Positions 31,690 to 42,634 of a DNA stretch of 64,000 nucleotides are shown here, one piece after another. Positions within the stretch are counted from its first letter, which is position 1; each line of letters starts with the position of its first letter. The stretch spans positions 682,001 through 746,000 of the forward strand of contig JAJKFH010001548.1 of assembly GCA_023333565.1 (NCBI GenBank), read 5' to 3'. The DNA is from Puffinus mauretanicus. Lineage: Eukaryota; Chordata; Aves; Procellariiformes; Procellariidae. The position numbers and the translations under genes were made by a program. The notes beneath the pieces were generated by a model. It was not told the DNA's origin and ran no database searches. It saw only the letters and a program-made list of their open reading frames with translations.

Positions 31690-33430
31690 TGAGGGCATTG
31701 GCTCGTGGGAGAGGAAATAGTGGAGAAGCTCGAGGTAATAATTTTTATTTCCTTCACTGCCAGGGAGCAGAAGGCTCTGGGGCCGTCCCCAGGACGGGAG
31801 CCCCTTGCCTTGCCCAGCCATGCATGTTCAGGCTCCCCAGGCAAGGAGCGCAGGCGCTGCCTTCCAGAGCCCACAACACATTGCATCAGACGCCCGGCAG
31901 CCGCCGGCCGGGAGCCTCCTCGGGCCGTGTTTGCACAGGCTGGGGCAGGAGCCCGGCTCCTCTGCTCCGCAGGCAGCGGCCAGGGCGGGTTGATGTCAGG
32001 ATGTCAGAAGGGATGAGCCCTCCTTGCTCCTCGCTCCAGGCAGGCACCCTCAGGCAGCTGCTCGTCTCCCCACGCAGAGGTGCCCCATCCGCCCGGGACG
32101 CCTTGAAGCTGGGGGGCAGCAGCCAGCAATGCCCCTTCCACAGATTAATTAGCTCAGAAGGAGTTGGGAGCCTCTTTCCCTGCTGGTCTCTTGGACAGCA
32201 GAAAGGATCAGCTTGACTTTAGCCAAGGACACAGGGTGACCACGCTCTCCAAAGGCTGTGCGCTGTGCCAGCGCTGGTCCTCACCTTGCTCCTCAGATGA
32301 CAAGGTTGGAGGCAGCTTCACATACAGCTCGGAGAGCAACAGCAGAATAGATGGGTGTGGGACCATGCGGACCCCTCCTGAACATCACGGCCAGGTGGAG
32401 GGAGCTGCTCCACGACATGCCCCAAAGGCATCGTGTTCCTCCTTGGCGGCCAGGGAGGAACGGCTCCTGCCGTAGCCAGGCAGTGTGTTTGTTTGGGTTT
32501 AGTGCTTGCACAGAATGGGAAAAGGATGTGAGCTAATGTAGGATTGCGAGGTATCTCCATAGCCATTTCCAGCAGAGCTGTACCAAATTGCACCTCTTGA
32601 GTTAACAAAAGCTCTTGCTAACTTCTTATGTCTTGGATACAAAACACACTGAAACAAGACTATGGTAAAATTTCCAAGCAGTGGAGCTGAGACTGGGCCC
32701 TACAAGCCCTGCTCCTGGAAGGGCTTTTTGCTGGGACTGGGAAGGACAACCTTGGCTGGACATCTCCGAGACATTTTGGGAGGGCAGTGCTTGCTGCTTG
32801 GGAGAAGCTGCATCCAGAGCTGTTCGCCTCTGCACCGTCTGCACCAGACCGCTCTGCAGCCCTGGAGAACCAGCACCAGGACACGGTCCCTCCCCAGCCC
32901 ACCCTCCACCGGTCTCTGTTGGGGTGAGGTCAGTGTTTCCTGGAACAGACAACCCAACATTTTCTTTCCCTTTGGAGACTTCTCAGCCTCTTTACCTGCA
33001 CCATCACCAAAAGTGGTTTTGGGATGTTAAGAGGCTTTTCAAATTACGTGCTCCAATAGAGGGATGCAGCAGTGAAAGCCGCGTATTTGGCTCACTGTGC
33101 TGGTTTCAGGCTGCTGAGGGGACATGGAGGGAATTTGGGTGACCCTGATGGGTGAGTTGAGTGGAGGGGAACACGTAGCAAGAGATGGATGCGCTCCATG
33201 CCAAGCCTCCACGGAGCTGCTTAGAAAGGATGCTTCCGATTCCGTGATGGACCTGGTGTGGAGGTGCAGTGTCCTGTGCTCCACAGGCGTGTGGCTTGGC
33301 CCAAGCCACTGCAGAGACCCAAAGCCCCATGCCAGGTCCCCAGGCCACTCTCAGTGCTGGCGGTGGCCGGTGCCCTGTGAAGTCCGGCAGCCGGGAGCGT
33401 GCACTGGCACAGGGAGCTGGGGCATCTCAC
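31690..33430. other. Unique DNA, no gene seen
   Basis: Nothing beyond ordinary mixed-GC sequence. A (C/T)AACAAAAGCTCTTGCTAAC stretch near 32605 forms a loose inverted repeat. Open frames have no recognised domain. Confidence 0.4.
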
Positions 33431-33434
33431 CTCT

Positions 33435-33600
33435 GGTGATTAATTATCCCCTGAGCCTGCTGACTCCTTCACCTCCAGACATAATTCAAAGTCTCTTAAA
33501 AAATCTGTGTTTTTCTTCTCCCTGTACCATTTAATTAGTTACACATGTCCCTAGGACAATATTTTTCTGTGGTGCACTTGGAAAATTAAAAGAAAATGGT
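33435..33600. promoter_or_regulatory. AT-rich block upstream of a CpG patch
   Basis: Contains GGTGATTAATTATCC, CATAATTCAAAG, CATTTAATTAGTTACAC and AAAATTAAAAG. It is immediately followed by the CpG-rich patch at 33.7 kb. An AT-rich motif block beside a CpG patch is a plausible enhancer/promoter pair, by inference. Confidence 0.3.
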
Positions 33601-33699
33601 GATAAGACTTCCTCATTACCTGCTGCTCTTTGTTCTGAGCTGCTGCTGGGTGTTTGTCCCCTTGGTCCCGGGGAACCAGGGGACCTGCGAGGATTCCCG

Positions 33700-33985
33700 A
33701 CCTGGCACCGCCTCTGCAGAGCAGTTTGCCCCGGGGGGAGAGGACCCCGATCTCTGCCCTCGCTGCCGGAGCCGTCTGTCCTCACCGAGGGGCTCGGGGA
33801 GGTGATGCTCGACGATGCCCGCTCCCGGCGGGGCAGAGCCGGCAGAGCCCGGGCGGGGCCGCCCGCTGCCCGCACCCCACTGCCCGCACCCCACTGCCCG
33901 CACCCCGCTGCCCGCACCCCGCTGTCGGCGCCCCGCTGCCCGCTCTGCGTTGCCAGGACGACGGCAGGTAAAGCTGCCCGAGGAG
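33700..33985. promoter_or_regulatory. CpG-island-like patch with donor site and octamer
   Basis: GC is very high and CpG is frequent over nearly 290 bp, the densest patch in the window. It holds a 14-bp tandem repeat. At its right edge CAG|GTAAAG (33965-33973) is a good 5' splice site, and a perfect octamer ATTTGCAT follows at 33987-33994. This is the arrangement expected of a CpG-island promoter with a short untranslated first exon on the plus strand. No TATA box is seen, as usual for such promoters. Transcription is inferred. Confidence 0.35.
33866..33949 (+). repeat. Six-copy 14-bp tandem repeat, unit CTGCCCGCACCCCR
   Basis: Six units in phase; the first four differ only at the last base (A, A, G, G), the fifth and sixth have three or more changes. 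It encodes stop-free frames on both strands, which accounts for the repetitive Ala/Gly/Arg/Gln translations here. Confidence 0.9.
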
Positions 33986-34099
33986 CATTTGCATAACCTG
34001 CTCCTTCCCCATCTGCACCGCGCCTTCGGAAAGAAAAGGAGAAAAAAAACCCCATCCAACCTAGAAGAAACAAAGACGGAAACCATCTGGTCCTATCCT

Positions 34100-36110
34100 G
34101 CTCCTGTGGACCATGCCAGCATTTTCTCCTGTTGCTTTACACAGCAGCAGGATCCAACCCTGCTCCCAGTGAAAACCAGGGCTCCCGTCTCCCCTGTATA
34201 AGTCCTTATGGCTTCAGTGGGTTTCCCCTGGGGGAACATAACACGGGGCCTGACCGGTGACAGAGCATCCCCTGCGCCTACGTGCACTGGCGGAGCAGAG
34301 AGCCGAGCGATTTGGAGTCCTTGCTGGCTGTAAGTGCTGTCTCAGTGTCAGTTTAGGTCGGGATCATCCCTGTCCCTGGCGTAGGAGAGCGTGGGGGCGA
34401 AGGGGAAGGCACTCCTCTCCCCCACTGGCAGCCGTCCTCGCTGGTCCCACCTCAGCCCGTACTGACCCGGGGCAAGCTGTGAATTCAGCCTTCACCTCTG
34501 CTGCATGTGCACCCGCCCTCCTGCAGGACTTCTTCTAACTCACTCTGGAATATTTTTTTCCACAAACCTCCAGATCAAAACACATCCAATGCTTCTGTTG
34601 TGCTGCCACTGTCCCTCCATATGTGATGAAGTGACGGTGAGGTGTCAGAGCCTGTACTGGCCTGAGTCTGCTGGCCTGGCTGGGGCACTGGCAGCCTGCA
34701 GCACAGCGCCTGTGCAGCGGATGGGGGCCATGCGTGGTGACAAGGGGGCTGCAGAACTCGGCCCCCACCCCACTGCAGCATGCAGTCGTACTGGTCCTGA
34801 CTGGCAGCTGCTCCCAGCACTGGTGTTTCCACATGCCCCCTTGGAAATTCCTCCTGCCTTGGTCTTCCTCCCAGGTCTTCAGGTGGGACTGCGTGTTCCC
34901 ACCATCTCTGATTGCACCGCACCCCTTGGGACTGGCTGCAGAGGGCACATTTGCTGTCCCTAGGGAAGGCAGGTACCTGCTGACAGCCACGCTTGCTGCC
35001 CCATCAGCCCCGAATCGCCCTTCCTCCCGTGCCCATTCCCCCTGATCCTGGCCAGAGTGCTTGGACGCAGCCCAGGCTCTGCTTGTTCAGGATATGCTGT
35101 TCTTTGCCAAGGCTCCGAACACTTCAGTTTCCATCCAAAAACACAAGACAAAATACAATCACGGGGAAAAGCGCAGACTGCCTCGCAGCCCAGCACCGGT
35201 GTGGGTGCCATGAATTTCTCCAGAGTGAAACTTCTGATTGGAGCTTTCCTTGCAGATCATAAATGCAGGAATTCAGCCTGTTGGGACAAGGGGTTTGCAA
35301 AGTTCCTGCAAGGAAATATTTGCTTTAAAGGAGGAAATCAAAGGCCCCCAGCCCGGCTCTCTGCCCGCTGTTGTCACCAACACGACCAGCCTGTGCCAAG
35401 CGGCCTGCATGCTGCTGCTGGCATGTGGCACCGGGGACAGCGGGGCGGGTGACCAGCCTGTTGCATGATCACCCAGCTGCATGCTCCCTTCTTGCTCAGC
35501 AGCAACCCCTGCAATGCGGTGATGCTTGCAGGCTGTGCTGGGCCTCCCCCAAACCTGCAGCCCCAGTGCTGGGCATGCTGCACCACTGCCGTCTCCCTTG
35601 GGGTCTCGCAGCCCCCAGCCTAGCAATGGGTCATGGTGAGAGATGTTTCAGATGCTCATGGCTGTATCTGCTGTCCTGAGGCACCCTCAAACCCATGCCT
35701 GCCTGGGAACCCAGTGGCTGGATGAGCCCTGACGTGCCCCCCTGCCCAGCGAGCTCTGGGTAAGGCTGGTTGCAGGGTCTGGCTGGTGAAACGGACCTTG
35801 CTGAAGCCCACCCGGTCCCGCTCCACACGCTGCCGAGCTCCAGTGGAGCAGGGCTGGGTGCTCGCTCCCTGGCAGGCCACCACGCCGCTCCGCATCCCTC
35901 GCTGGGCTGCATCGGGAGAGAGGAAAGAAAAGGAGGAGGGAGAGAAAAGCCCCCACAAAATGGGAATTTATTGTCACCAGCGGCAAGTGCAAAGGACTTG
36001 CAGAGACCTCCAGGTTTTATGAGCAATGGTTTAGAGCTGACTGGCTGCTTAAGTAAGCCTCTGCTAATCCCCGGCGCAGTGTACCAGGGAGAAAAAGGTT
36101 TAGAGGGAAG
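34100..36110. other. Unique GC-rich DNA, no gene seen
   Basis: No repeat or regulatory cluster recognised. Confidence 0.45.
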
Positions 36111-36119
36111 ACAGGGGGA

Positions 36120-36215
36120 AAATGGGAGCATAAAATATATTTTACATCTTGTCAGAAGAATATGTAATTTACAGCAATATTATGTTAAACAAACACTGGA
36201 AGCAGCCAGAAAAGT
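36120..36215. promoter_or_regulatory. AT-rich candidate regulatory block
   Basis: CATAAAATATATTTTACATC, AATATGTAATTTACAGC and AATATTATGTTAAAC in under 100 bp, flanked by GC-rich DNA on both sides. Motifs are forkhead/homeodomain-like. Low confidence. Confidence 0.25.
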
Positions 36216-36219
36216 GGGG

Positions 36220-37540
36220 GACGGAGCAGAGGACCTTCCCTTTGAGCAGCAAAGGTGTGTTTTTCTCCAGCGGCCACGCTGATGCTGGCTGAAGGCTTTT
36301 CCCCTGGGATGGAGGGGAAGGGCACGGCTGAGATCGGTGCTTCTCCTGCTCCTCTCCAGAGAGGTGTTGGCACAGGACTGCTGTGTCTGGCCATGCCAGG
36401 ACAAGGACAGGGGACAGCCGGTGCCACCACATCTGTGGCAAGGCAGCACAGATTTCCCAGGGAATCACAGGCTCTTCTTTTTTATGTTCCTGTACGACTC
36501 TGCTCTTCTTGCCCAGCAAAGGAGTCAGTGCCGGACCTGGGCCCCTCCTCACTGGGCTACGTGTCTCTGCCTCAGCCCCTCCTGCACTGTCACAGCTGGG
36601 CACATGGGACACAGCGCCCCGGGGGACCCCGGGGGTCCTGCCTCGCAGCCCCACGCAGAGCCCAGGCAAGTGCGGGCAGGTCGCTGCGCTGGGGTACGTG
36701 CTCCCCTCGGGGACAGCCCGCAGCAGCCCTGCAGCAGCAGCTTGCACAGCTGCTCCCATCTCACCTGCCCGTGGGAGGAGATATAAACCCTCCCAAGTGC
36801 AGCTGGGGGACAAGGCTTGGCGGCAGCAGCAGTGGGTTTGCTGCAGGGGCTCTCAGAAGTTGGGTTTCCTGGAGAAAGGGAGCTTCCTTCTCCATCCTCT
36901 TCTCCATTAGCATTGCTGAAGCAAAGGTAGGGTGTGTTTAGGTCCCTGGTTAGAAGAAGAGCAGCTCCGGCAGGATAGCGAGCAGCCGCAGGCGAGGCTG
37001 TGCCTTCCAAGGGGTGTAGGAGCTTGGGGGTGATCCTGCTTGGTGGGGCAGCTGATGGGGGGAAGCTTCCCCTCCCTGGGATGCTCTGTCCTGACCCCCC
37101 TGGGCGTTTGTGCCAACACCTCTGTAACCTCTCTGCCGTGACCCCTTTTCTGAGTGAAGCACAATTAAGAAGATGCTCTTTTCTCACTGTCTCCAGCAGC
37201 GAGCAGCCAGCTGCTTCCCTCCACACTGCTGGCTCTGACCTTCCTCTTCTCTGCCACCGACCGGCCCTGAGGCCATCGCAGATGGGCAGAGCGAGGAGCG
37301 GGATGCAGGACAACCAGGGCTGCGCGCTGTCCTGCCGAGGTGGTCCCGGTGCGGTGCGAGGGATGCGATGTCTCCATCCCCACCGCTCAGCCCAGGTGCG
37401 GAGTGGCCAGCGGCAGCAGGACGGGGGTCAGACGAGTCAGTCCCCCGGCAGACAGACCTGTGTTGTGCCGCTGTGGCTTCCTGTCTTGAGAAATGCTTGC
37501 TTTCATTCACAGAGGTCTCTCGCACAGCAGCCTGGCAGCC
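36220..37540. other. GC-rich unique DNA, no gene seen
   Basis: A 254-codon open frame on the minus strand (36549-37313) has no recognisable domain and is overlapped by open frames on the other strand. Confidence 0.45.
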
Positions 37541-37544
37541 GGAG

Positions 37545-37740
37545 GCTACCAGGAAATTTATTAGACTTGTAAAACTTCAGGGCTCAAATCTAATTGTCTC
37601 CTTCTCCCCAGATCCCTTGAGGGAAGCTCTTTGATTTAAGCCCCAATTCCAAACTGAGCCAGCGAGTCAGCACTTGGTGCTCGAAGTCAAATGAGCAATT
37701 TTGTGAGGGCCAAAGGATAATTACAGCCCCCATTGTTCAG
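37545..37740. promoter_or_regulatory. Candidate conserved non-coding element
   Basis: Includes GAAATTTATTAGACTTG, CAAATCTAATTGTCTCC, CTTTGATTTAAGCCCC, AATGAGCAATTTTG and AGGATAATTACAGCCCCCATTG. Balanced GC and repeated homeodomain-type words set it apart from the flanks. Confidence 0.3.
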
Positions 37741-37744
37741 AGGT

Positions 37745-38725
37745 TGGAAATCCAGGGAGTAGCTCGTGTCCTCGTGGAGGTGTACCCCTTGCTGGAGGAC
37801 ACCAGTCCATCTCACCTGCCCCAGACTGGGACACAGCTAAGAGAGATCCCAGTTCACCGTGGCAGCAGCTAAGGGCAGAAATGTGGCACTTGTTCTCCAG
37901 CACAAGCATCACCCTGAAGGGGAACAAAAAGTCCATCTGACGTGGGCTCTGCTCACGTGGCTGCGAGCCCTGGAATTTGCAGAGGATCACAGAAACTACT
38001 GTAATGAGAGTGAAGTTCTTTTAATCTCATAAGGACTTCCAGCTGAGCGGGGTTTGCTCAGCCATACAAAGCAGCACCTGCTGGGTGGGAAATGGAGAAG
38101 TGGCCAAGTACTGGGAGGCTGGATGGGAAGACAAGATGGCTCAGAAAGGAAGGGGCTGGAGGCTTGTTTCTTCCTTTTTGCAGGGAGAGGCGGAGCAGGA
38201 GCTGCAAGTGGGTTGAGGACCTTTCCCTTACAGAAAAGGAATGGTTTTGGAAGAAAGCTCTGCCTGGGACTGATGGACTACCCATCGTGATGGAGGAGCT
38301 TCAGGGGTTGGCTGGGGGCGGCTGGAGAGAGGATGAGCCACTGCCAGGAGGAAGGTTTTGTCAGATCCAGGGTGCCACAAAAGAACGGGATGAAAAAGCA
38401 ATCACTGCAGTGGGGGTTAAATGTTCTTACATGGAGAAGATACTCAAGCTTAACTGGCCAAAAATGAAAATACTGAGATAGAAGCAGCCCCAAGCTAGAG
38501 CTCAGCCCCTGTGGTGCTCTGCTGGTGGTGATGGTCTCCGTGCTGAAGGATCATCCCTTGCTCCTGCTCAGCCCCCCATGACAAACTGTCGGTGCACAGG
38601 GCTTGGTGTGTCCTTTGCAGCCGGGTGACACCCCTGCGGGTGCCGGTGCGGGGAAGAGCGGTCCTTCAGAAACACGCAGGTCTGCTCAGTGGACGTGTTT
38701 CCTACCTATTAAACCAAAACAAATC
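37745..38725. other. Unique DNA, no gene seen
   Basis: A plus-strand frame at 38092-38481 (129 codons, Lys/Glu/Trp-bearing) is less biased than most open frames here but has no recognised domain and no splice context. Confidence 0.4.
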
Positions 38726-38734
38726 TAATAAGCC

Positions 38735-38945
38735 GACGGGCCTGCTCCTCCGTGAGCTGAGCAATCGGACGTGACAGGCAGGCAGTGCTTGTCTGGGCAG
38801 AGCTGCCACCGACCCCTGGGGTGGGATCGCTGCCACGCTCCGGCCGAGGCTGCAAAGAGTGAGCCACCCGAGGAGCCTCATCATCCGCGCGATGCGCTCC
38901 GCTTGCCACGCGGGGAGCGGGCAGCGCCGAGGCGTGCGCCTCTAC
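38735..38945. promoter_or_regulatory. CpG-rich patch
   Basis: CpG are especially dense at about 38880-38945, with words such as CCGCGCGATGCGC and GCGCCGAGGCGTGCGC. It could be a small CpG island. No start or splice motif clearly belongs to it. Confidence 0.3.
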
Positions 38946-38949
38946 CCAT

Positions 38950-40630
38950 GGCTGTTGGCCACCTGGGGTTGTGGGGTGGCTGGTCATCATCCCCCAGCGG
39001 CTTCAAGGTAACCGTCCCCTCCTCCAACCTTTTTGGGGAGCAGGGATCCCCCTGTGCAGGTGCCTGTGGAGGTGAGGGCTGGGGGATGCAGGGAGGAGGG
39101 GAGCCCTTGTCCGGAGCAGCGGCCGGAGGGCAGGGATGGATGTGGGATGTCTGAGATGCTCTTGCAAAGGGGAGGTTTCCAGCTGGACAAAAGCAGGTTA
39201 AGCCATGGAGGGGAGGATGCTCCACTGCAGCTTTGGGGATGGCCCAAATGCTTTTACCACTGTAACTCTCTTTAAAATCCCCGTGCAGGCCCCCTCGCTG
39301 ACCCACTGAGCCTGTTGTGCCTCGTGCCGTACTGACCAGCGGGCTGAACCCTGCCTCTGACCCTGCCCGCTGTTGTGTCCCCGCGGGAACACATCACTGC
39401 TGATGGAGTGGCTTTTTTGTGTGGGTAAGTGCATTTGCCTGATCCATTGACTGGAAAACCCATCCTGAGCTTACTAATTCCCCGCAGCCTTTCCAACAGC
39501 TCGCAGCGGCTTCGCGCGGGCTGTTTAATAGCTCGTTTTTTGTGATTATCTCGTGGGTTATCCTGGCGGGGGATAGGACTCAATGGGCAGGCTATAATCC
39601 CGGTGCTCCATGTCACCGGCCTGTCACCGGCTCCGTCAGCCGTGGCCACTGGGGGTTTGCTGCCTGAAGCAGCTTCATTACAGCAAATTATAAACCCGAG
39701 TAGATTTTGCAGCTCTGCCTCTGGCCTGCCTGGCACTAGCAAACATGCTTCCCTCAGCAGTCTCTTTCTTCCCCCTTTTATTCTCTTTTTAAAGATGAAC
39801 TTTGTTTTCCCGTTCCACAACCAAACTTTGCACGAGCAGCGCTGGCTGCAGCAGAGCTGCCGGGCTGTGCACGTTCCTTCCCCGCACGCAGCGGAGCTCT
39901 TCGCCCATCCCCGCCCTGGCTTGCAAGTGCTCAGCCCCGGCGAGGGCGGGGAGCGATGCTATGGGGGTGCTGCAGGGCAAGGGCCAGCCCTGTAGTGCAG
40001 CCAGGCTTTTCCCCACCTGGGTCTCGCGCGCTCTGGGTGCTCGCTCTGCAGCATGTTGGCATGCCCACGGCAACGGCTGAGCTCCGGAGAGGCCGGAGGA
40101 TGGTTGCCAAAAGGGGATGTTGAGCGCGGAGGCCTGGGGAACGGGGCTGCTGCTCCCGATGGCTCTGGGCTTGCCAGACCCGGGAAGGGAAAGATCGCAT
40201 GTGACGTGTGCATCCGAACCTAAACTTGCAACCTTCCCTGACTTCTGGTTTCCTGATACTTGCAAGCTGCTCACAGGCAATTTGCAAATAAGAAAGGAAG
40301 TTTAAATTCACTCACTAGAAATAGCTTATTTCTGGGTTTGCAAGTTGTCTGGGAGCTGCTTACAATTTTGTCATTTGCAGTTGGGAGAAGGGGAAAAAAA
40401 AGAAAAAAAAAAAGAGAAAGAAGAAAATGCAAAATCCAAAGAGAGCAGAAAGCAGAAGTCTGGCTGGAGCCCAGAGCCATGTATTACAGTAGGTGCCTAG
40501 GAGATGCTCTGAGCATGCATTGATAATGCACTTCCGAGCCGTGGTCCCCAAGCACCGTGCTGTGGAGGGAGGTGACAACAGCCCCTTCCTGGACAACTCT
40601 GCCGTGACCATCCACCGCGGTGCACTCTGC
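38950..40630. other. Unique DNA, no gene seen
   Basis: Includes a pocket at about 39515-39600 with TTTAATAGC, GTGATTATC and GGCTATAATCCC, and an A-rich purine run listed separately. No gene recognised. Confidence 0.4.
40387..40432 (+). repeat. A-rich purine tract
   Basis: GGGGAAAAAAAAGAAAAAAA and further A/G to about 40432. On the minus strand it is a pyrimidine tract of the kind that mimics a 3' splice site. Confidence 0.7.
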
Positions 40631-40689
40631 TGTGCCTCTCATTAACAGAAATACATGGATAGGGTGCAGGGAGTGGATCAGATAGATTT

Positions 40690-40885
40690 ATAGGGAGGGA
40701 TTAAAAGAACTAAATATACATAGTTTGGTGGAGAGACCTTTAAAGGAAAGGGCATGTGTGTATAGGGAGGGAGTGAAAAGTATAATAACAGTCTATAAAT
40801 ATTTGAAGGTGTAGGCACCAAGAAGCAGATTGATTTATTTGTGGCAATGTAAATGGGATGCAGCTAAGGAAGAGGGAGAGAGACA
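40690..40885 (+). repeat. Old CR1 LINE fragment, sense
   Basis: In order: GGATTAAAAGAACTAAATAT, ATAGTTTGG, then ATAATAACAGTCTATAAATA, TTTGAAGGTGTAGGCACCA and GGATGCAGCTAAGGAAGAGG. These follow the order of the region just downstream of the reverse transcriptase in archosaur/turtle CR1 elements. It is heavily diverged, so no coding capacity is expected. Family known from recall; exact subfamily not assigned. Confidence 0.7.
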
Positions 40886-41154
40886 TGACAGGGAGAAGCT
40901 GTAGATGTTTCCCTGCAGAAGGAGCGAGGACCCATCGCCTGGGCTCGGTACCCGGAGGAGGTACTGAGCGGGCAGGGGGAACGCTTGCTGCCTGTGTTTG
41001 GCCCAAGTGGCATCTTGTGCTGTGCTTCACTGCCGTTACGGGTGCATTGCCTGCAGAGGTGGTCTGGGCCCTGGCCCTGCGGACCCCATCAAACTCAGCA
41101 CCGTGAGACTTTTCCCTTTCGTCTCTTCCTCAACGGAGCTCAGACGACGCCTGT

Positions 41155-41187
41155 GCTGCTGCTCCTCCTCCTCCTCCTCCTCCCCCC
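41155..41187 (+). repeat. (TGC)n(TCC)n microsatellite
   Basis: Three GCT/TGC units pass into about seven TCC units and a C run. It generates Leu/Ser/Pro runs in overlapping frames. Confidence 0.85.
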
Positions 41188-41189
41188 TG

Positions 41190-42415
41190 CCCCTCGTGGT
41201 GCCAAGCTGTTCATGTGTAAGGCGAACATCTTGGGCAGGACGCGAGCTCCAAGTCCTGCCCAGTTTCGCGGCGGCCCCCCCTCCTCATCCCACCACGGTG
41301 TCATGTTCTCCCGCCTGAGCGTGCCACGCTGGGTGGCAGAGCCTGGCTGGCATCGCCGCCGCCGCGCTCGCGCGAATGCGACAGATGGGAGCGAGGAAGG
41401 CTCGCTCTGCCTGTGCCAGGGTGAAAATGGCTCAGCTGCAAATGAATATTTCCAGAAACCTCTTCTTCCTTGGTTTATAATTATGAGCAGATTTTCTTGT
41501 GGATAAGGGAGGCTGGTTTCAAAAAAGAAATGACCCTGTGTGGGAAGAACTGATTCTTTTTGGAAAAACATGGTGCCTTGAGCAAGTTTAACTCTTCTGC
41601 TTCCTCCAGGCAGGAACAGATTTGCTGCATCCGAGTTCCCATCAGCCAGCTCCGAGCCTGAGGCTTGGCACCAGCAACGTCCCTGTGCAGGAACCGGAGT
41701 CTATTTTAAAACAACAAGTTCCTCTTCGCAGGCTGCAGGCGCAGGGGGCTGTGGTCCCGGAGTGAAGCTCCTCCTCGGAGGCTCCTGGAGCATCCGTGGC
41801 AAGCGAGCAGGACTCCACGTGTGAAGGTCTCTGGCATCGTGACTGGGATGCACGGGTGGGAGGTGTGAGACGGTGGCGATGCCTGTCTGGCGCTGGCTGT
41901 GGGTGTCCCTGCTCCGTGTGTGAGGGGCTAAACCTGCCCCCATGGCTAACAGTGATGCACACTGGGGCTATTCGATGGGGCATTTCTCCTGGGGAGATCA
42001 CTATGAATTGGATTTGGTGTATTTAAACCCAAACCGTTACTCTCTGGAGGGCTGCTGGTGCTGCTCGCTGCTGACCAGTGGGTGCTGGAGGGGAGCACCC
42101 TGCCCCACCCCAGGCGTGGGTGCCTCTGCCTGCACTGGCTCCCCAGGGAGCGCTGCTTTCGCAGCCCTCGGTGGGGAGGCAGCTGGGGACGAGCTGAGTG
42201 ATGTCTGCGGTCACATCGCATGACTGCTCGTCCCATCCCTCTGCTAGCTGGAGCATCACTGTTGTGCATTACGACTTCAGCAGCATACGAGTCGGGAGGG
42301 CTGGGAGACAGGATTCCCTTCCCTGTACTGAAATTATCTTCGATATGTCAGAAATGGCAAGAAAAATTTGTGCAACAGACGTGAAAGGCAAAGGGGTCCT
42401 TGGAAGTTTTCCCCA
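41190..42415. other. GC-rich unique DNA, no gene seen
   Basis: A short CpG-dense stretch at about 41315-41400 (CGCCGCCGCCGCGCTCGCGC) is the only feature of note. Confidence 0.4.
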
Positions 42416-42424
42416 GCGTGAGAG

Positions 42425-42545
42425 AAGCTCTTGAAGTTTATTCATATAACAGCCATCTTATTAGAGAGCTTCTCAGAGAACTTTGAACAGCTTTCTATAT
42501 GGAAACAAATCTGCCTCTATAGCAGCAGTTTTCCGTGTTTCTTTT
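42425..42545. promoter_or_regulatory. Candidate regulatory block beside an ancient repeat
   Basis: GTTTATTCATATAACAGCC, TCTTATTAGAGAGC and CTATATGGAAAC lie left of the L2/MIR-like fragment. It may be unique flank, a regulatory element, or a more decayed part of the same repeat. Confidence 0.2.
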
Positions 42546-42630
42546 GATAATGATAATGATCTTACATTTCTGTACAGCCTTTCATCTTGCCGGATCTTAA
42601 TGAGCTTTACAGACAAATGTGCAAGCTATA
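42545..42630 (+). repeat. Ancient L2/MIR-like fragment, sense
   Basis: TGATAATGATAATGATCTTA, then CATTTCTGTACAGCCTTTCA, then TCTTAATGAGCTTTACAGAC. This matches the L2/MIR-type order 'ttatagcgcctttcatc...ctcaaagcactttacaaa'. The downstream half with the 'cattttacag' word is not evident here. Confidence 0.6.
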
Positions 42631-42634
42631 CGCA

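Noticed and set aside
31153..31821. Repetitive proteins (PTL/PML)n, (HAP/HVA)n, (GSV/GSM)n
   Set aside because: They are different frames of one 9-bp satellite. The fact that all frames are open argues against any being selected as protein.
34050..34075. CCCCATCCAACC as an antisense CR1 motif
   Set aside because: Only a dozen bases match and the flanking CR1 motifs are missing.
33531..34086. Repetitive Gly/Ala/Arg/Gln-rich minus-strand frames
   Set aside because: Produced by the 14-bp tandem repeat at 33866-33949 within a CpG-rich patch.
36549..37313. 254-codon minus-strand open frame
   Set aside because: No recognised domain, overlapped by long opposite-strand frames, low-complexity composition.
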